Position numbers and translations under genes: made by a program. The notes under the pieces are model-generated. The model saw only the letters and a list, made by a program, of their open reading frames with translations, was not told where the DNA came from and did no database searches. A DNA stretch of 38,808 nt from Veillonellaceae bacterium (GTDB lineage Bacteria; Bacillota; Negativicutes; JAAYSF01), in NCBI GenBank assembly GCA_012523975.1, contig JAAYSF010000044.1:1-38808 (forward strand), written 5' to 3'. The first letter of the stretch is position 1, and each line of letters opens with the position of its first letter. This document shows positions 14,574 through 22,603 of this stretch, in pieces.

Positions 14574-16937
14574 ATGACTAGTTTTATGCAGAAGTCTAAG
14601 AATTTCTTTGCCAGAAGTATTTTAAAAGACACTTTCAATCGCGATATTTTGACCCTTCTTATTGTTAGTATTGTAATTGGCTCATTGTTAGCCAGCGCTT
14701 TGTCGATGTCAGCTAATGCGTATTTTTCCAGTACGCTGAACAGTCTGGTCGGCGATTATGGTGAATATGATTTAGTTCTGCAAGTGCGGGAAGGTATGAG
14801 GGATGATGCATCAGCGCAGATCCAAAAGATCATTGATGATGTATTTCCAGGCTCGCGAATGCAGATTGGACCGACTGTAACCGGTAAAACCAACATTTTT
14901 GTTGCTCTGCCGTCAGAATATAAAAGTAAAAAGGTTTATGAAGAACTTGATAAAACATTCGGCGGTATCCCCGGCGGGGCGAGCGTCGGTGTTATGACCG
15001 AGCCGCGCCTAAACATCCGTGGTGTGCCTGACGGAGCTAAAAATATGCTGATAGACAAAATCATGGAAATCGATGATGTCAGCTTTGCTTTTCGTGACGG
15101 TGGTTCGATTGGTGTCGTTTTGACATCGGTAGAAAAGACAGCAGCGGTCAATAAGGAAGTTGAGGAGCTGCTTAAGCAGTACCAGCTTATCGAAATAAGC
15201 TTCCCGGTCGGCAGTGAGCCGTCCAACCCTATCAAGATGGGTGAAACTATTGCTAATGATATGAAAATGCAACTTAATATCGGTTATGCTGAAAACGTAT
15301 CGACTGACGGTACTAACAGTGACATGAATTACCTGGTAAGTACCATGATGGAATTAAAGCGTTTCTTATCAGCTTATGCCAGCCAAGTGCTTATAACGCC
15401 AACCGGCGGTGCTAATCTAATGAAAGGCGATACCGTTGTATTCCAAGGTACTGCCGCTGCTGCCCCTGCTGCCGGTAATCCGGTGGACAAGGGTAATGTT
15501 GTTGTTCAAGTAACAGCATTGCGCCCGGACGGATCAGCTGAGGGTGTTATTACCCAGGGCGATGCGTCTTTACTAACCAATAATCAAGGTTTTAAGATTG
15601 AAAAGAACGTTGTTTCAACCTTAGTGGGTACGGCTTCTTACCGCAATCCGCGTCAGGAATTGAGCGGTGCGCTTAATGAAACAACTAAGCTGGTCGGTCA
15701 AATTCCCGACTTTGCGAAAGATACCCAAAACGTAAGTCAAATTGCGCTTAATGCGCTTGATAACTACGACAAAAGTGTTAGTGCCATTGAGCAGACTATC
15801 AGCAGTATTCAGGCTGCAAGCGGTACTATTCAAGCCGCTACCAGTGGTTTAGCCCAAATCGATACAAGCTCGATGCAGAATCAAATCACTCACTCCTCCC
15901 GGGCTATCGGTAACTTAAAAAATACTATGCAGATAGTAAGATTGGTGGGCGGTGGCAATACCGCTACTATCGATGAACTTACCGGTACTCAAGCAAGTTT
16001 GGACACTCTAAATTCTAACTTAGCTGCCCTTAACAATGTTGCCGCTAATGCCCGAACTGCTAATGCGGCTATTGACAGTATCGTAGCTAACGGCAGCGGA
16101 ACTGTTGCGGCTCTCAAAAGCTTTGACGCCGCCGGTGCCCGCAGCGGCTTAACGGATGCTGCTGCTAAGATAAATCAAATCCAACAGTTGGATGTTCCGC
16201 TTATTACAACCCAGCTGCAGTATATGGCAGCCGCTGCTCCTAACCTCAAAGACGAGGAAATCAGCCATTCAGTTCAAATCATGGATCAATTCATTGCCGG
16301 TCAGGTTATCCCTGGCGCAAGAATTCAGATTCTGACCACAAGAAATGTTACGAGTGATGCTGTAGCGCCGATTGTGTACGAGCAGGCCGGCCACCAAAAT
16401 ATAGCGCTGTATTCAGCTGATCTGGGGGTTATTGAACCTAATGCCCGCGGTGAGATAATTCAGATCCTTAACGAAGTTCAGGCAGTATTAGCCGGTCTGG
16501 CAGCGATAATTGCAACCCTGCTGTTCCTGGCGCTTGACCATACGGCAATTATGACGGTTATCCGTCGCCGCCGTCTGGCAAACAGAGTAAAAGTAACCGG
16601 TTGGCGCGGTCTGTTAGCCCGGATTACAATAACCTTTACTGCCCCTGAACGCCAATATGGTATGGTAATCGGCGCTGTGATGCTAACGGCCATATTCGCT
16701 ATCTCCGGCGGTGGTATTCCTTATCTGCCATGGCTTGCAGTACCTTTGCTCGGGGCGTTGATTGGTCTGATTGTGGCTAACTACACAGAAAAAATCAGCC
16801 CGATCTCGACTGATGAAGTAACTGCCGGTGAGGCTCTGGGCTTGTCCTTCGACGAAGTCATGCGTGAAATCGTCGTCCCTAGCGCCCGTCCGGGCTTATT
16901 GCAGAAGTTGAATAGACGGAAATTGAAATTTAGATAA
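14574..16937 (+). CDS. Unrecognised membrane protein with C-terminal ABC-permease EAA-like motif
   Basis: I do not recognise this 787-residue family. One membrane helix lies near the N-terminus (about 25-46). A large extracytoplasmic region (about 50-635) includes a Q-, S-, A- and N-rich coiled-coil-like part at about 372-545. Three helices follow (about 637-657, 696-713 and 719-737). The basic loop VIRRRRLANRVK and the C-terminus would both be cytoplasmic. Residues 750-769 have the exact spacing of the EAA motif of ABC importer permeases: T-A-G, x3, G756, x9, I766, x, V768, P769. In ordinary permeases this motif lies in an internal cytoplasmic loop; here it is at the extreme C-terminus. The next gene is an ABC ATPase of the polar amino acid class. 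Together they suggest an unusual envelope ABC system. A YhgE/Pip-like or MacB-like topology is an alternative comparison. Confidence 0.72.
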   Translation: MTSFMQKSKNFFARSILKDTFNRDILTLLIVSIVIGSLLASALSMSANAYFSSTLNSLVGDYGEYDLVLQVREGMRDDASAQIQKIIDDVFPGSRMQIGPTVTGKTNIFVALPSEYKSKKVYEELDKTFGGIPGGASVGVMTEPRLNIRGVPDGAKNMLIDKIMEIDDVSFAFRDGGSIGVVLTSVEKTAAVNKEVEELLKQYQLIEISFPVGSEPSNPIKMGETIANDMKMQLNIGYAENVSTDGTNSDMNYLVSTMMELKRFLSAYASQVLITPTGGANLMKGDTVVFQGTAAAAPAAGNPVDKGNVVVQVTALRPDGSAEGVITQGDASLLTNNQGFKIEKNVVSTLVGTASYRNPRQELSGALNETTKLVGQIPDFAKDTQNVSQIALNALDNYDKSVSAIEQTISSIQAASGTIQAATSGLAQIDTSSMQNQITHSSRAIGNLKNTMQIVRLVGGGNTATIDELTGTQASLDTLNSNLAALNNVAANARTANAAIDSIVANGSGTVAALKSFDAAGARSGLTDAAAKINQIQQLDVPLITTQLQYMAAAAPNLKDEEISHSVQIMDQFIAGQVIPGARIQILTTRNVTSDAVAPIVYEQAGHQNIALYSADLGVIEPNARGEIIQILNEVQAVLAGLAAIIATLLFLALDHTAIMTVIRRRRLANRVKVTGWRGLLARITITFTAPERQYGMVIGAVMLTAIFAISGGGIPYLPWLAVPLLGALIGLIVANYTEKISPISTDEVTAGEALGLSFDEVMREIVVPSARPGLLQKLNRRKLKFR

Positions 16938-16942
16938 AGCAT

Positions 16943-17043
16943 GAGATCGCCACGTCGCTAGCGCTCCTCGCAATGACAGATTATAAGTTCATAGCTAACT
17001 AAACTGTCATTGCGAACGCAGCGTAGCGGAGTGTGGTAATCTC
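16943..17043 (+). repeat. Family A repeat pair
   Basis: The left arm GAGATCGCCACG...GCAATGACA occupies 16943-16978 and the right arm TGTCATTGCGAACG...GTAATCTC occupies 17005-17043, with a spacer containing AGCTAACTAA. It fills nearly the whole gap between the membrane protein and its ATPase and ends ten bases before the ATPase ribosome-binding site. Confidence 0.85.
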
Positions 17044-17065
17044 GCTTTTAACAGGAGGTGATACC

Positions 17066-17839
17066 ATGCTTGCTATTCAGAATCTATTCAAACAGTTCGG
17101 CAATATCAAAGCTATCAATGACCTAAATCTTAATGTTGCGCGCGGTGAGACGGTGGCTCTTATGGGGCCGTCTGGCTGTGGCAAGTCAACGACAATCCGC
17201 AGTATTAACAGGCTGGTTGAACCCGATAAAGGCTCAATCATATTTAACGGAGTTGACATTTTGAAGCTTAATCCTGATGAATTGCGCAATGTGCGCAAGA
17301 AAATCGGCTTTGTGTTCCAGCACTTTAACCTTGTGGACCGTTTGACAGCTGTTGAGAACGTAATGCTTGGCCTGGTTATGGGCGGTATGGCTAAAGACCT
17401 TGCTTATGACAAGGCAATTGATGCGCTGCGCAAAGTTGGTCTGGAAAATTATCATAGCAGCAAGCCTTCTGAAATGTCCGGCGGTCAGCAGCAGCGCGTC
17501 GGTATCGCTCGGGCGCTGGCATTTGAACCTAATCTGATGCTATGGGACGAACCGACGGCATCGCTTGACCCGATTTTGGTACGGGAAGTTCTCGTTGTTA
17601 TGGAGGACCTGGCAAAGTATCGACAAAGCGCAATGTTAGTAGTAACTCACGAAATTGCCTTTGCCCTGCACGTTGCCGACCGTATCGTCTTAATGGATAA
17701 AGGCAAAATAGTAGAAGAAGGAAAACCTTCCGAAGTTTTTGTTAAACCACAGTCGCATATCGGTAAACAATATAAAGAACTCATTGAATATCAAATGAAC
17801 ACTAACGCGCTCACTTTAGCTGGCAAGCGAATTGCGTAA
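17066..17839 (+). CDS. ABC transporter ATPase, polar amino acid (GlnQ/HisP) type
   Basis: The 257-residue product is a complete ABC nucleotide-binding domain. It has Walker A GPSGCGKST (34-42), the Q-loop FVFQHFNL, signature MSGGQQQRVGIARALA, Walker B LMLWDEPTASLDP and the switch VVTHE. Overall sequence is of the polar amino acid importer class. No solute-binding protein or standard permease lies nearby. The partner is most likely the preceding 787-residue protein, which carries a matching EAA-like coupling motif. The ATG at 17066 follows ACAGGAGGTGATACC; the longer reading from 17033 starts inside a repeat and is rejected. A role in envelope building rather than amino acid uptake is inferred from the location among lipid A genes, and is not proven. 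Confidence 0.9.
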   Translation: MLAIQNLFKQFGNIKAINDLNLNVARGETVALMGPSGCGKSTTIRSINRLVEPDKGSIIFNGVDILKLNPDELRNVRKKIGFVFQHFNLVDRLTAVENVMLGLVMGGMAKDLAYDKAIDALRKVGLENYHSSKPSEMSGGQQQRVGIARALAFEPNLMLWDEPTASLDPILVREVLVVMEDLAKYRQSAMLVVTHEIAFALHVADRIVLMDKGKIVEEGKPSEVFVKPQSHIGKQYKELIEYQMNTNALTLAGKRIA

Positions 17840-17843
17840 AAAC

Positions 17844-17933
17844 AAGATCGCCACGGGCTTATGCCCTCGCGATGGCATTCTTAGAAGATATTTAACTAAC
17901 TAAATGTCATTGCGAGCGCAGCGCGGCAATCTC
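17844..17933 (+). repeat. Family A repeat pair
   Basis: The left arm (AAGATCGCCACGGGCTTATG onward) occupies 17844-17876. The right arm TGTCATTGCGAGCGCAGCGC to CAATCTC occupies 17905-17933. It separates the ABC ATPase gene from the lpxC promoter. Confidence 0.85.
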
Positions 17934-17960
17934 AATCTCTCGGATTTTGATTACCAATAC

Positions 17961-17989
17961 TTGCAGGATTTGTTCATATTCTGTAGAAT
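17961..17989 (+). promoter_or_regulatory. Promoter-like sequence for the lpxC operon
   Basis: TTGCAG at 17961-17966 and TAGAAT at 17984-17989 are separated by 17 bases. The site lies 30 bp before the lpxC start codon and immediately downstream of a family A repeat, so lpxC-fabZ can be transcribed independently of the ABC pair. Confidence 0.68.
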
Positions 17990-18019
17990 AAACAAAGGTT
18001 ATCATGTCAGGAGGATATC

Positions 18020-18874
18020 ATGCATTATAATATGTCGCACCAAACTACACTAGCTAAATCTATTGCGTATACCGGTATCGGACTCCATTCAGGCAAAGAA
18101 GTATCAATTACCATGAACCCGGCCCCAGCTGACTCGGGCATTATTTTTGTTCGGGTCGATCTTCCTGGCGCGCCGCAAGTCACTGCGTGTACCGCTAATG
18201 TCACGGCGGCCATGCGGGCCACGACGCTCGAGTGCGGCCTTGCAAAGGTGTTTACCGTAGAACACCTCTTGGCGGCATTAAGGGCAATGGGGGTAGACAA
18301 CTGCCTGATTGAAATCAATTCGGCCGAACCGCCGGTGGCTGACGGCAGTGCCCTGCCGTTTGTCAAGCTGATTGAGTCAGCCGGTATCGCAGAGCAAGTT
18401 GCTCGCCGCCATGTTGTACAGGTGACCGAAGCTCTTGCAGTGCGGCACGAAGATAAATTTATAACTATTTTACCTTATGATGGACTACGAATAACTTTTA
18501 CCTCTGTTAATCCGCATCCGCTGTTGGGGGTGCAGTTCGGCGATTATGAAATAACCCCCGAATTGTTTACCCAAGAAATTGCTCCGGCCCGCACCATCGG
18601 TTTTATGCATGAAATCGAAGCACTGCAGGCTCAGGGGCTAGCGCTTGGCGGCAGTTTGGATAATGCTATTGTCTATGACGACACCTCGGTGCTTACCCCG
18701 CTAAGGTTCAACGATGAACTGGTACGCCATAAAATATTGGACGTCATCGGTGACATAGCGCTAGCCGGCTTTGTTCACGGTCATATCATTGCGGTTAAAT
18801 CAGGTCATGCGCTTAATACTGAATTAGCCGAAAAAATAACATCTCAGGTCACAACTGCTAAGGGAGCTGAATAA
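18020..18874 (+). CDS. lpxC: LpxC, UDP-3-O-acyl-N-acetylglucosamine deacetylase
   Basis: This zinc enzyme catalyses the first committed step of lipid A synthesis. The 284-residue protein shows all key residues in order: the EH pair at E81-H82 in TVEHLLAAL, the zinc ligands H237 and D241 in RHKILDVIGD, and the catalytic histidine H263 in KSGHALN. The length is close to the roughly 300 of the E. coli enzyme. The ATG at 18020 is well placed after TCAGGAGGATATC; the ATG at 18032 is an alternative start but has no better binding site. It heads the run lpxC-fabZ, with only 3 bp before fabZ. In E. coli the enzyme is controlled by proteolysis via its C-terminal tail; the tail here (TTAKGAE) is different, so that control is not expected to carry over. 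Confidence 0.97.
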   Translation: MHYNMSHQTTLAKSIAYTGIGLHSGKEVSITMNPAPADSGIIFVRVDLPGAPQVTACTANVTAAMRATTLECGLAKVFTVEHLLAALRAMGVDNCLIEINSAEPPVADGSALPFVKLIESAGIAEQVARRHVVQVTEALAVRHEDKFITILPYDGLRITFTSVNPHPLLGVQFGDYEITPELFTQEIAPARTIGFMHEIEALQAQGLALGGSLDNAIVYDDTSVLTPLRFNDELVRHKILDVIGDIALAGFVHGHIIAVKSGHALNTELAEKITSQVTTAKGAE

Positions 18875-18877
18875 ACT

Positions 18878-19309
18878 ATGTTGTCTATAACTGATATTCA
18901 AAAAATTATTCCGCATCGGTATCCGTTCTTGCTGGTCGACCGGATTATCGAAATAGAGCCCATGAAACGGGCAGTAGGTATAAAGAACGTAACCGGTAAT
19001 GAAAACTTCTTCCTGGGGCATTTTCCCGGCCAGCCGGTAATGCCTGGTGTGCTTATTCTTGAAGCTATGGCTCAGGTTGGCGGTGTTGCTATGCTTTACC
19101 CGGAAGAGAACCGTGGTAAGCTGGCCTATTTCGCCGGCATGGAGCGCGTAAAGTTCAGAAAGCCGGTTACGCCTGGTGATCAGCTGCGCATGGTTGCCGA
19201 ACTGGTTAAGGTTCGCGGCAATATGGGCAAGCTGTGGGCCGAGGCCTACGTTGACGATCAGGTAGTAGCCGAAGGAGAATTCTTATTCGCTTTGGTAGAC
19301 AGAAGCTAA
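18878..19309 (+). CDS. fabZ: FabZ, 3-hydroxyacyl-ACP dehydratase
   Basis: The 143-residue hot-dog fold enzyme dehydrates 3-hydroxyacyl-ACP in fatty acid synthesis and competes with LpxA and LpxD for the same substrate. The opening [17 protein letters not shown] is typical, and the catalytic pair is visible as H48 ([12 protein letters not shown]) and E62 (LILEAMAQ). The gene starts at ATG 18878, three bases after the lpxC stop, with AAGGGAGC inside the end of lpxC. Its place between lpxC and lpxA is the usual arrangement in diderms and probably helps balance phospholipid and lipid A flow. A gap of 173 bp with a palindromic site separates it from lpxA. Confidence 0.96.
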   Translation: MLSITDIQKIIPHRYPFLLVDRIIEIEPMKRAVGIKNVTGNENFFLGHFPGQPVMPGVLILEAMAQVGGVAMLYPEENRGKLAYFAGMERVKFRKPVTPGDQLRMVAELVKVRGNMGKLWAEAYVDDQVVAEGEFLFALVDRS

Positions 19310-19409
19310 CTTAATGAGAAAAATAGTGCTTTTGCCTTAATAAATTGCGTAAAAGCGATTTCAACTTAAAAAATGGCTGAATTTAACGAAAAATAAATCG
19401 TCACAATCA

Positions 19410-19431
19410 GACTGTATAGTCGGACTATATT
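19410..19431 (+). promoter_or_regulatory. Overlapping palindromes before lpxA
   Basis: GACTGTATAGTC (19410-19421) is an inverted repeat of the form GACT-N4-AGTC. It overlaps the perfect palindrome ATAGTCGGACTAT (19416-19428) and a -10-like TATATT at 19426-19431. The first form recurs before ompM. It is a candidate operator 52-73 bp upstream of the lpxA start codon. No good -35 box is seen. Confidence 0.5.
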
Positions 19432-19482
19432 GTAAGTGAAACAACATGGGCAATGTATTGTACTTGTTTAGAAGGAGTTGAT

Positions 19483-20307
19483 ATGCGAATGAAACCGGAA
19501 AAGGTAATTCCACTGCGTAAGATACATGAAACAGCAGTTGTACACCCTGGAGCCCGCATCGGTAAAGATGTTGAAATTGGGCCTTACGCTGTTATCGGTG
19601 AAAATGTTTTAATCGGCGATGGTACTAAAATTGGTGCCCATGTAGTCATAGATGGATGGACCAGTATCGGTAAAGACTGTATAATTTACCCTAGCGCTTC
19701 AATCGGCGCAGATCCGCAGGATCTTAAATTCGCCGGTGAAAAAAGCTATGTATTTATTGGTGACAATACCAAGATCAGAGAGTTTGCTACCGTTAACCGG
19801 GCAACCGGCGAAGGCGAAGAAACCCGCATCGGTTCAAACTGTTTGCTGATGGCTTACACTCATGTTGCGCACAACTGTATTGTTGGCAATAATGTTGTTA
19901 TGTCCAATGCGGCAACGCTGGCCGGCCACGTAATTGTTGAAGACCGTGCCGTACTAGGCGGTCTATCCGGCGTTCATCAGTTTGTAAAAATCGGCCGCAA
20001 TGCCATGGTTGGCGGCGCGTCCAAAGTGGTGCAGGATGTTCCGCCGTATGTTATTGTTGACGGCCATCCAGCGCATGTGTCGGGTCTTAATAATGTTGGC
20101 ATGGCTCGTGCCGGCATCGGACCGGAAGCCCGCCGCAATCTTAAAAAAGCGTACAAAATTCTCTATCGTTCTAGCTTAAGCCTTGCGCAGGCAATTGCTG
20201 TTATGGAACAAGAACTTGATGCTTGCCCGGAAGTAGAACATTTCCTCCGCTTCCTGCGTAATGCTGAGCGTGGTATTTGCCGTACCCGCCGTGAAGCTGC
20301 TGAATAA
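19483..20307 (+). CDS. lpxA: LpxA, UDP-N-acetylglucosamine O-acyltransferase
   Basis: This enzyme transfers a 3-hydroxyacyl chain from ACP to UDP-GlcNAc, the first step of lipid A synthesis. The 274-residue product is a left-handed beta-helix of hexapeptide repeats (about 15-200) followed by a helical C-terminal domain. The catalytic histidine is H130 in LLMAYTHVAHNC, preceded by H127. The N-terminus is about ten residues longer than the E. coli protein. The ATG at 19483 follows AGAAGGAGTTGAT; the longer reading from 19453 is not supported by a binding site. It has its own upstream gap with a candidate operator, unlike the tightly packed lpxC-fabZ, so its expression may be set separately. Confidence 0.96.
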   Translation: MRMKPEKVIPLRKIHETAVVHPGARIGKDVEIGPYAVIGENVLIGDGTKIGAHVVIDGWTSIGKDCIIYPSASIGADPQDLKFAGEKSYVFIGDNTKIREFATVNRATGEGEETRIGSNCLLMAYTHVAHNCIVGNNVVMSNAATLAGHVIVEDRAVLGGLSGVHQFVKIGRNAMVGGASKVVQDVPPYVIVDGHPAHVSGLNNVGMARAGIGPEARRNLKKAYKILYRSSLSLAQAIAVMEQELDACPEVEHFLRFLRNAERGICRTRREAAE

Positions 20308-20375
20308 TCTTATTGATATTATAAATAATATAAACGGAATCTTGATACTAACAACAACATATAGGGGAAATTGCG

Positions 20376-21179
20376 ATGAAGACGATTGGTTTGTTAGCCG
20401 GTATCGGACGACTGCCGGTAGAATTTGCCCGTGCCGCTCGCGGCATGGGCTTTAAAGTGATAGCAATCGGTGTTGTGCCCGGGGTTGACCCTGAACTGAG
20501 CGAGGCTGCTGACAAGTTTTATTCGATCAGCGTTGGTGAACTTGACAACATTATTAATACCTTACAGAATGAACAGGCTAGCGAAGTCACGATGATCGGC
20601 AAGGTTACCAAAGAGCTAATGTTTGCCGGTACAGTACAGCTTGACGACCGCATCCGCAAAATGCTGGCAAGCCTTCCTGATAACAGCGATGATACCATTA
20701 TGCTGGGGTTTGTGCGTGAAATGGCATCCGAAGGCATCGGTGTGCTCGACCAGACTGCCCTTATTCGGCAATTAATGCCGGGAGCGGGTCAAATCTCTGC
20801 ACGGGTTCCGACTGCCAGTGAAAAGGCTGATATGGAGTTTGGCTTAAAAATGGCCAAGCAGATTGGCGGACTTGATATTGGTCAGACCGTTGTTGTCAAA
20901 AATCTTGCCGTAATGGCGGTAGAAGCCATCGAAGGAACTGACGCCTGCATCTTGCGCGGCGGTGAACTTGGCCGGGGCGATGTTGTTGTGGCCAAAGTAG
21001 CCAAGCCCAACCAGGACTCGCGCTTTGATGTACCCACTGTCGGACCGGATACCTTGGCTGTTATGATTAAGGCCAAGGCCAAAGCCTTGGTAATCGAAGC
21101 CGGGGCAACGCTGCTAGTTGACAAAGCTACTGTCATCAGAATGGCTGATGAGAATGGGATAGCAATAATTGCTATGTAA
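20376..21179 (+). CDS. lpxI: LpxI, UDP-2,3-diacylglucosamine pyrophosphatase
   Basis: LpxI hydrolyses UDP-2,3-diacylglucosamine to lipid X and UMP. It replaces the unrelated LpxH of E. coli. The 267-residue product is of standard length. It opens with IGLLAGIGRLPVEFARAA and holds the C-terminal catalytic domain with RGGELGRGDVVVAKVAKP and DSRFDVPTVGPDT, in which an aspartate is the expected metal-dependent catalytic residue. The ATG at 20376 follows TAGGGGAAATTGCG. It sits in the conserved order lpxA-lpxI-lpxB. A strong hairpin terminator follows, so the transcript that includes lpxA and lpxI may end here. Confidence 0.95.
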   Translation: MKTIGLLAGIGRLPVEFARAARGMGFKVIAIGVVPGVDPELSEAADKFYSISVGELDNIINTLQNEQASEVTMIGKVTKELMFAGTVQLDDRIRKMLASLPDNSDDTIMLGFVREMASEGIGVLDQTALIRQLMPGAGQISARVPTASEKADMEFGLKMAKQIGGLDIGQTVVVKNLAVMAVEAIEGTDACILRGGELGRGDVVVAKVAKPNQDSRFDVPTVGPDTLAVMIKAKAKALVIEAGATLLVDKATVIRMADENGIAIIAM

Positions 21180-21195
21180 CATTTAATGGCACTTG

Positions 21196-21245
21196 GCACT
21201 TGGCGCTAGTACATAGTGCTAAGCGCCAAGTGCTGATTGTTTTTA
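21196..21245 (+). terminator. Rho-independent terminator after lpxI
   Basis: GCACTTGGCGCT at 21196-21207 pairs perfectly over 12 bp with AGCGCCAAGTGC at 21222-21233, followed by TGATTGTTTTT. The stem is long and the T-run clear, so transcription from lpxA-lpxI probably ends here. Confidence 0.8.
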
Positions 21246-21267
21246 GATAAAATACGAGCTGTAAACC

Positions 21268-21420
21268 GAGATCGCCACGACACTTGCGTATCTTGCGAAG
21301 ACATTTTCGATAGCCAGTATACTATTAGTTGTCATTGCGAACGAGCGCCAGCGCAGTGTGGCAATCTCACGCGCCCCCAATCCCCTCTTGAGAGGGGTGC
21401 CTGAAAGGTGGGGTGTATAA
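21268..21420 (+). repeat. Family A pair plus family B repeat
   Basis: The left arm (GAGATCGCCACGACACTTGC onward) starts at 21268 and the right arm TGTCATTGCGAACGAG...GGCAATCTC spans 21330-21368. A family B copy then runs from AATCCCCTCTTGAGAGGGGT at 21379 to GGGGTGTATAA at 21420. It fills the gap between the lpxI terminator and lpxB. Confidence 0.85.
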
Positions 21421-21454
21421 ATCTGCGATTATCTAACTATTAATGGAGGCCGAC

Positions 21455-22603
21455 ATGTACAAAATCATGATCTCAGTAGGCGAAGCATCAGGCGATTTGC
21501 ATGGAGCAAGTGTTGCGAACGCGCTTAAATTAGCCTGCCCTGATATAAAACTGTTTGGCATGGGCGGACAGGCTATGCGCCAAGCCGGGGTTGATATTGT
21601 TTATGATATCGCCGATCTAGGCGTAATCGGTTTAGTCGAAGTTGTTAAAAATTTGCCTCGTCTATTCAAGCTGCGTGATAAGCTGGCCGAGATTATGGAG
21701 CATGAGCGGCCGGATGCGTTAGTTATTATCGACTATCCCGGCTTTAATATGCGACTGGCGAAAGTCGCCAAAAAGAAAGGCATCCCGGTAATTTCATATA
21801 TCAGCCCGTCAGTTTGGGCATGGGGCAAAGGCCGGGCAAAAGGCGTGGCAGAAACCGTCGAAGCGATAGCAGCTATTTTTCCCTTCGAGGCCGAGGCTTA
21901 CAAGGCGGCCGGTGCTAATGTTACCTACGTCGGCCATCCGCTTGTTGATATAGTTAAGCCGTCAATGGAAAAGGCCGACGCTTATCGCCATTTTGGCGCT
22001 GACCCGTCCAAGCCAGTCTTATTATTAATGCCGGGAAGCCGTAAGCAGGAAATTCTCAGCTTGCTGCCTGATATGTTAGGTGCTGCTGAAAAAATTGTCA
22101 AAAAGGTTCCCGACTGCCAGGTTTTTTTGCCGGTAGCTTCGACAATTTCCCGGGAAATGCTGCAGAATATTTTCAATAATTACAGGGTTTCTGTTAAGCT
22201 GACAGAAGGAAATAACTATGATTTGATGAATATTGCCGATGTTGGCATTGCGGCATCAGGTACCGTGACCCTCGAGGCAGCGCTAATGAAGTTGCCTACC
22301 GTTATTGTTTACCGCGTAGTGCCACTTACCTATATGCTTGGCAAGGTTCTTGTCAAGATTCCGCACATCAGCCTGCCAAATATTATCGCTGGGCGCGAAA
22401 TCGTTCCTGAACTGCTGCAGGGGGAGGTTAATCCTGATAAAATTGCCAGATATACTTTGGAGATTCTCCTCAACAAAGGCATGCGCGATCAGATATTAAC
22501 AGACCTTGCGGAAGTAAACAGTAAACTTGGCGAATGCGGCGCGGTGCGTCGGGTAGCCGATGTCATTTTATCAATTGCTGCGAAAGGTCCTGGAGGAAAT
22601 TAA
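21455..22603 (+). CDS. lpxB: LpxB, lipid-A-disaccharide synthase
   Basis: This GT-B glycosyltransferase joins lipid X to UDP-diacylglucosamine to form the lipid A disaccharide at the inner face of the membrane. The 382-residue product has the family landmarks ISVGEASGDLHGA (about 5-17), VIIDYPGFNMRLAK, YISPSVWAWGKGRAK, MPGSRKQEI and IAASGTVTLEAAL. The ATG at 21455 follows AATGGAGGCCGAC; the earlier in-frame ATG at 21443 overlaps that site. Its stop TAA overlaps the ATG of msbA by one base, a sign of tight translational coupling between disaccharide synthesis and export. Confidence 0.97.
   Translation: MYKIMISVGEASGDLHGASVANALKLACPDIKLFGMGGQAMRQAGVDIVYDIADLGVIGLVEVVKNLPRLFKLRDKLAEIMEHERPDALVIIDYPGFNMRLAKVAKKKGIPVISYISPSVWAWGKGRAKGVAETVEAIAAIFPFEAEAYKAAGANVTYVGHPLVDIVKPSMEKADAYRHFGADPSKPVLLLMPGSRKQEILSLLPDMLGAAEKIVKKVPDCQVFLPVASTISREMLQNIFNNYRVSVKLTEGNNYDLMNIADVGIAASGTVTLEAALMKLPTVIVYRVVPLTYMLGKVLVKIPHISLPNIIAGREIVPELLQGEVNPDKIARYTLEILLNKGMRDQILTDLAEVNSKLGECGAVRRVADVILSIAAKGPGGN

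Noticed and set aside
17066-17839. Amino acid importer ATPase of an ordinary uptake system
   Set aside because: No substrate-binding protein or standard permease is adjacent. The neighbour with an EAA-like motif is a better partner, though the ordinary role is not fully excluded.
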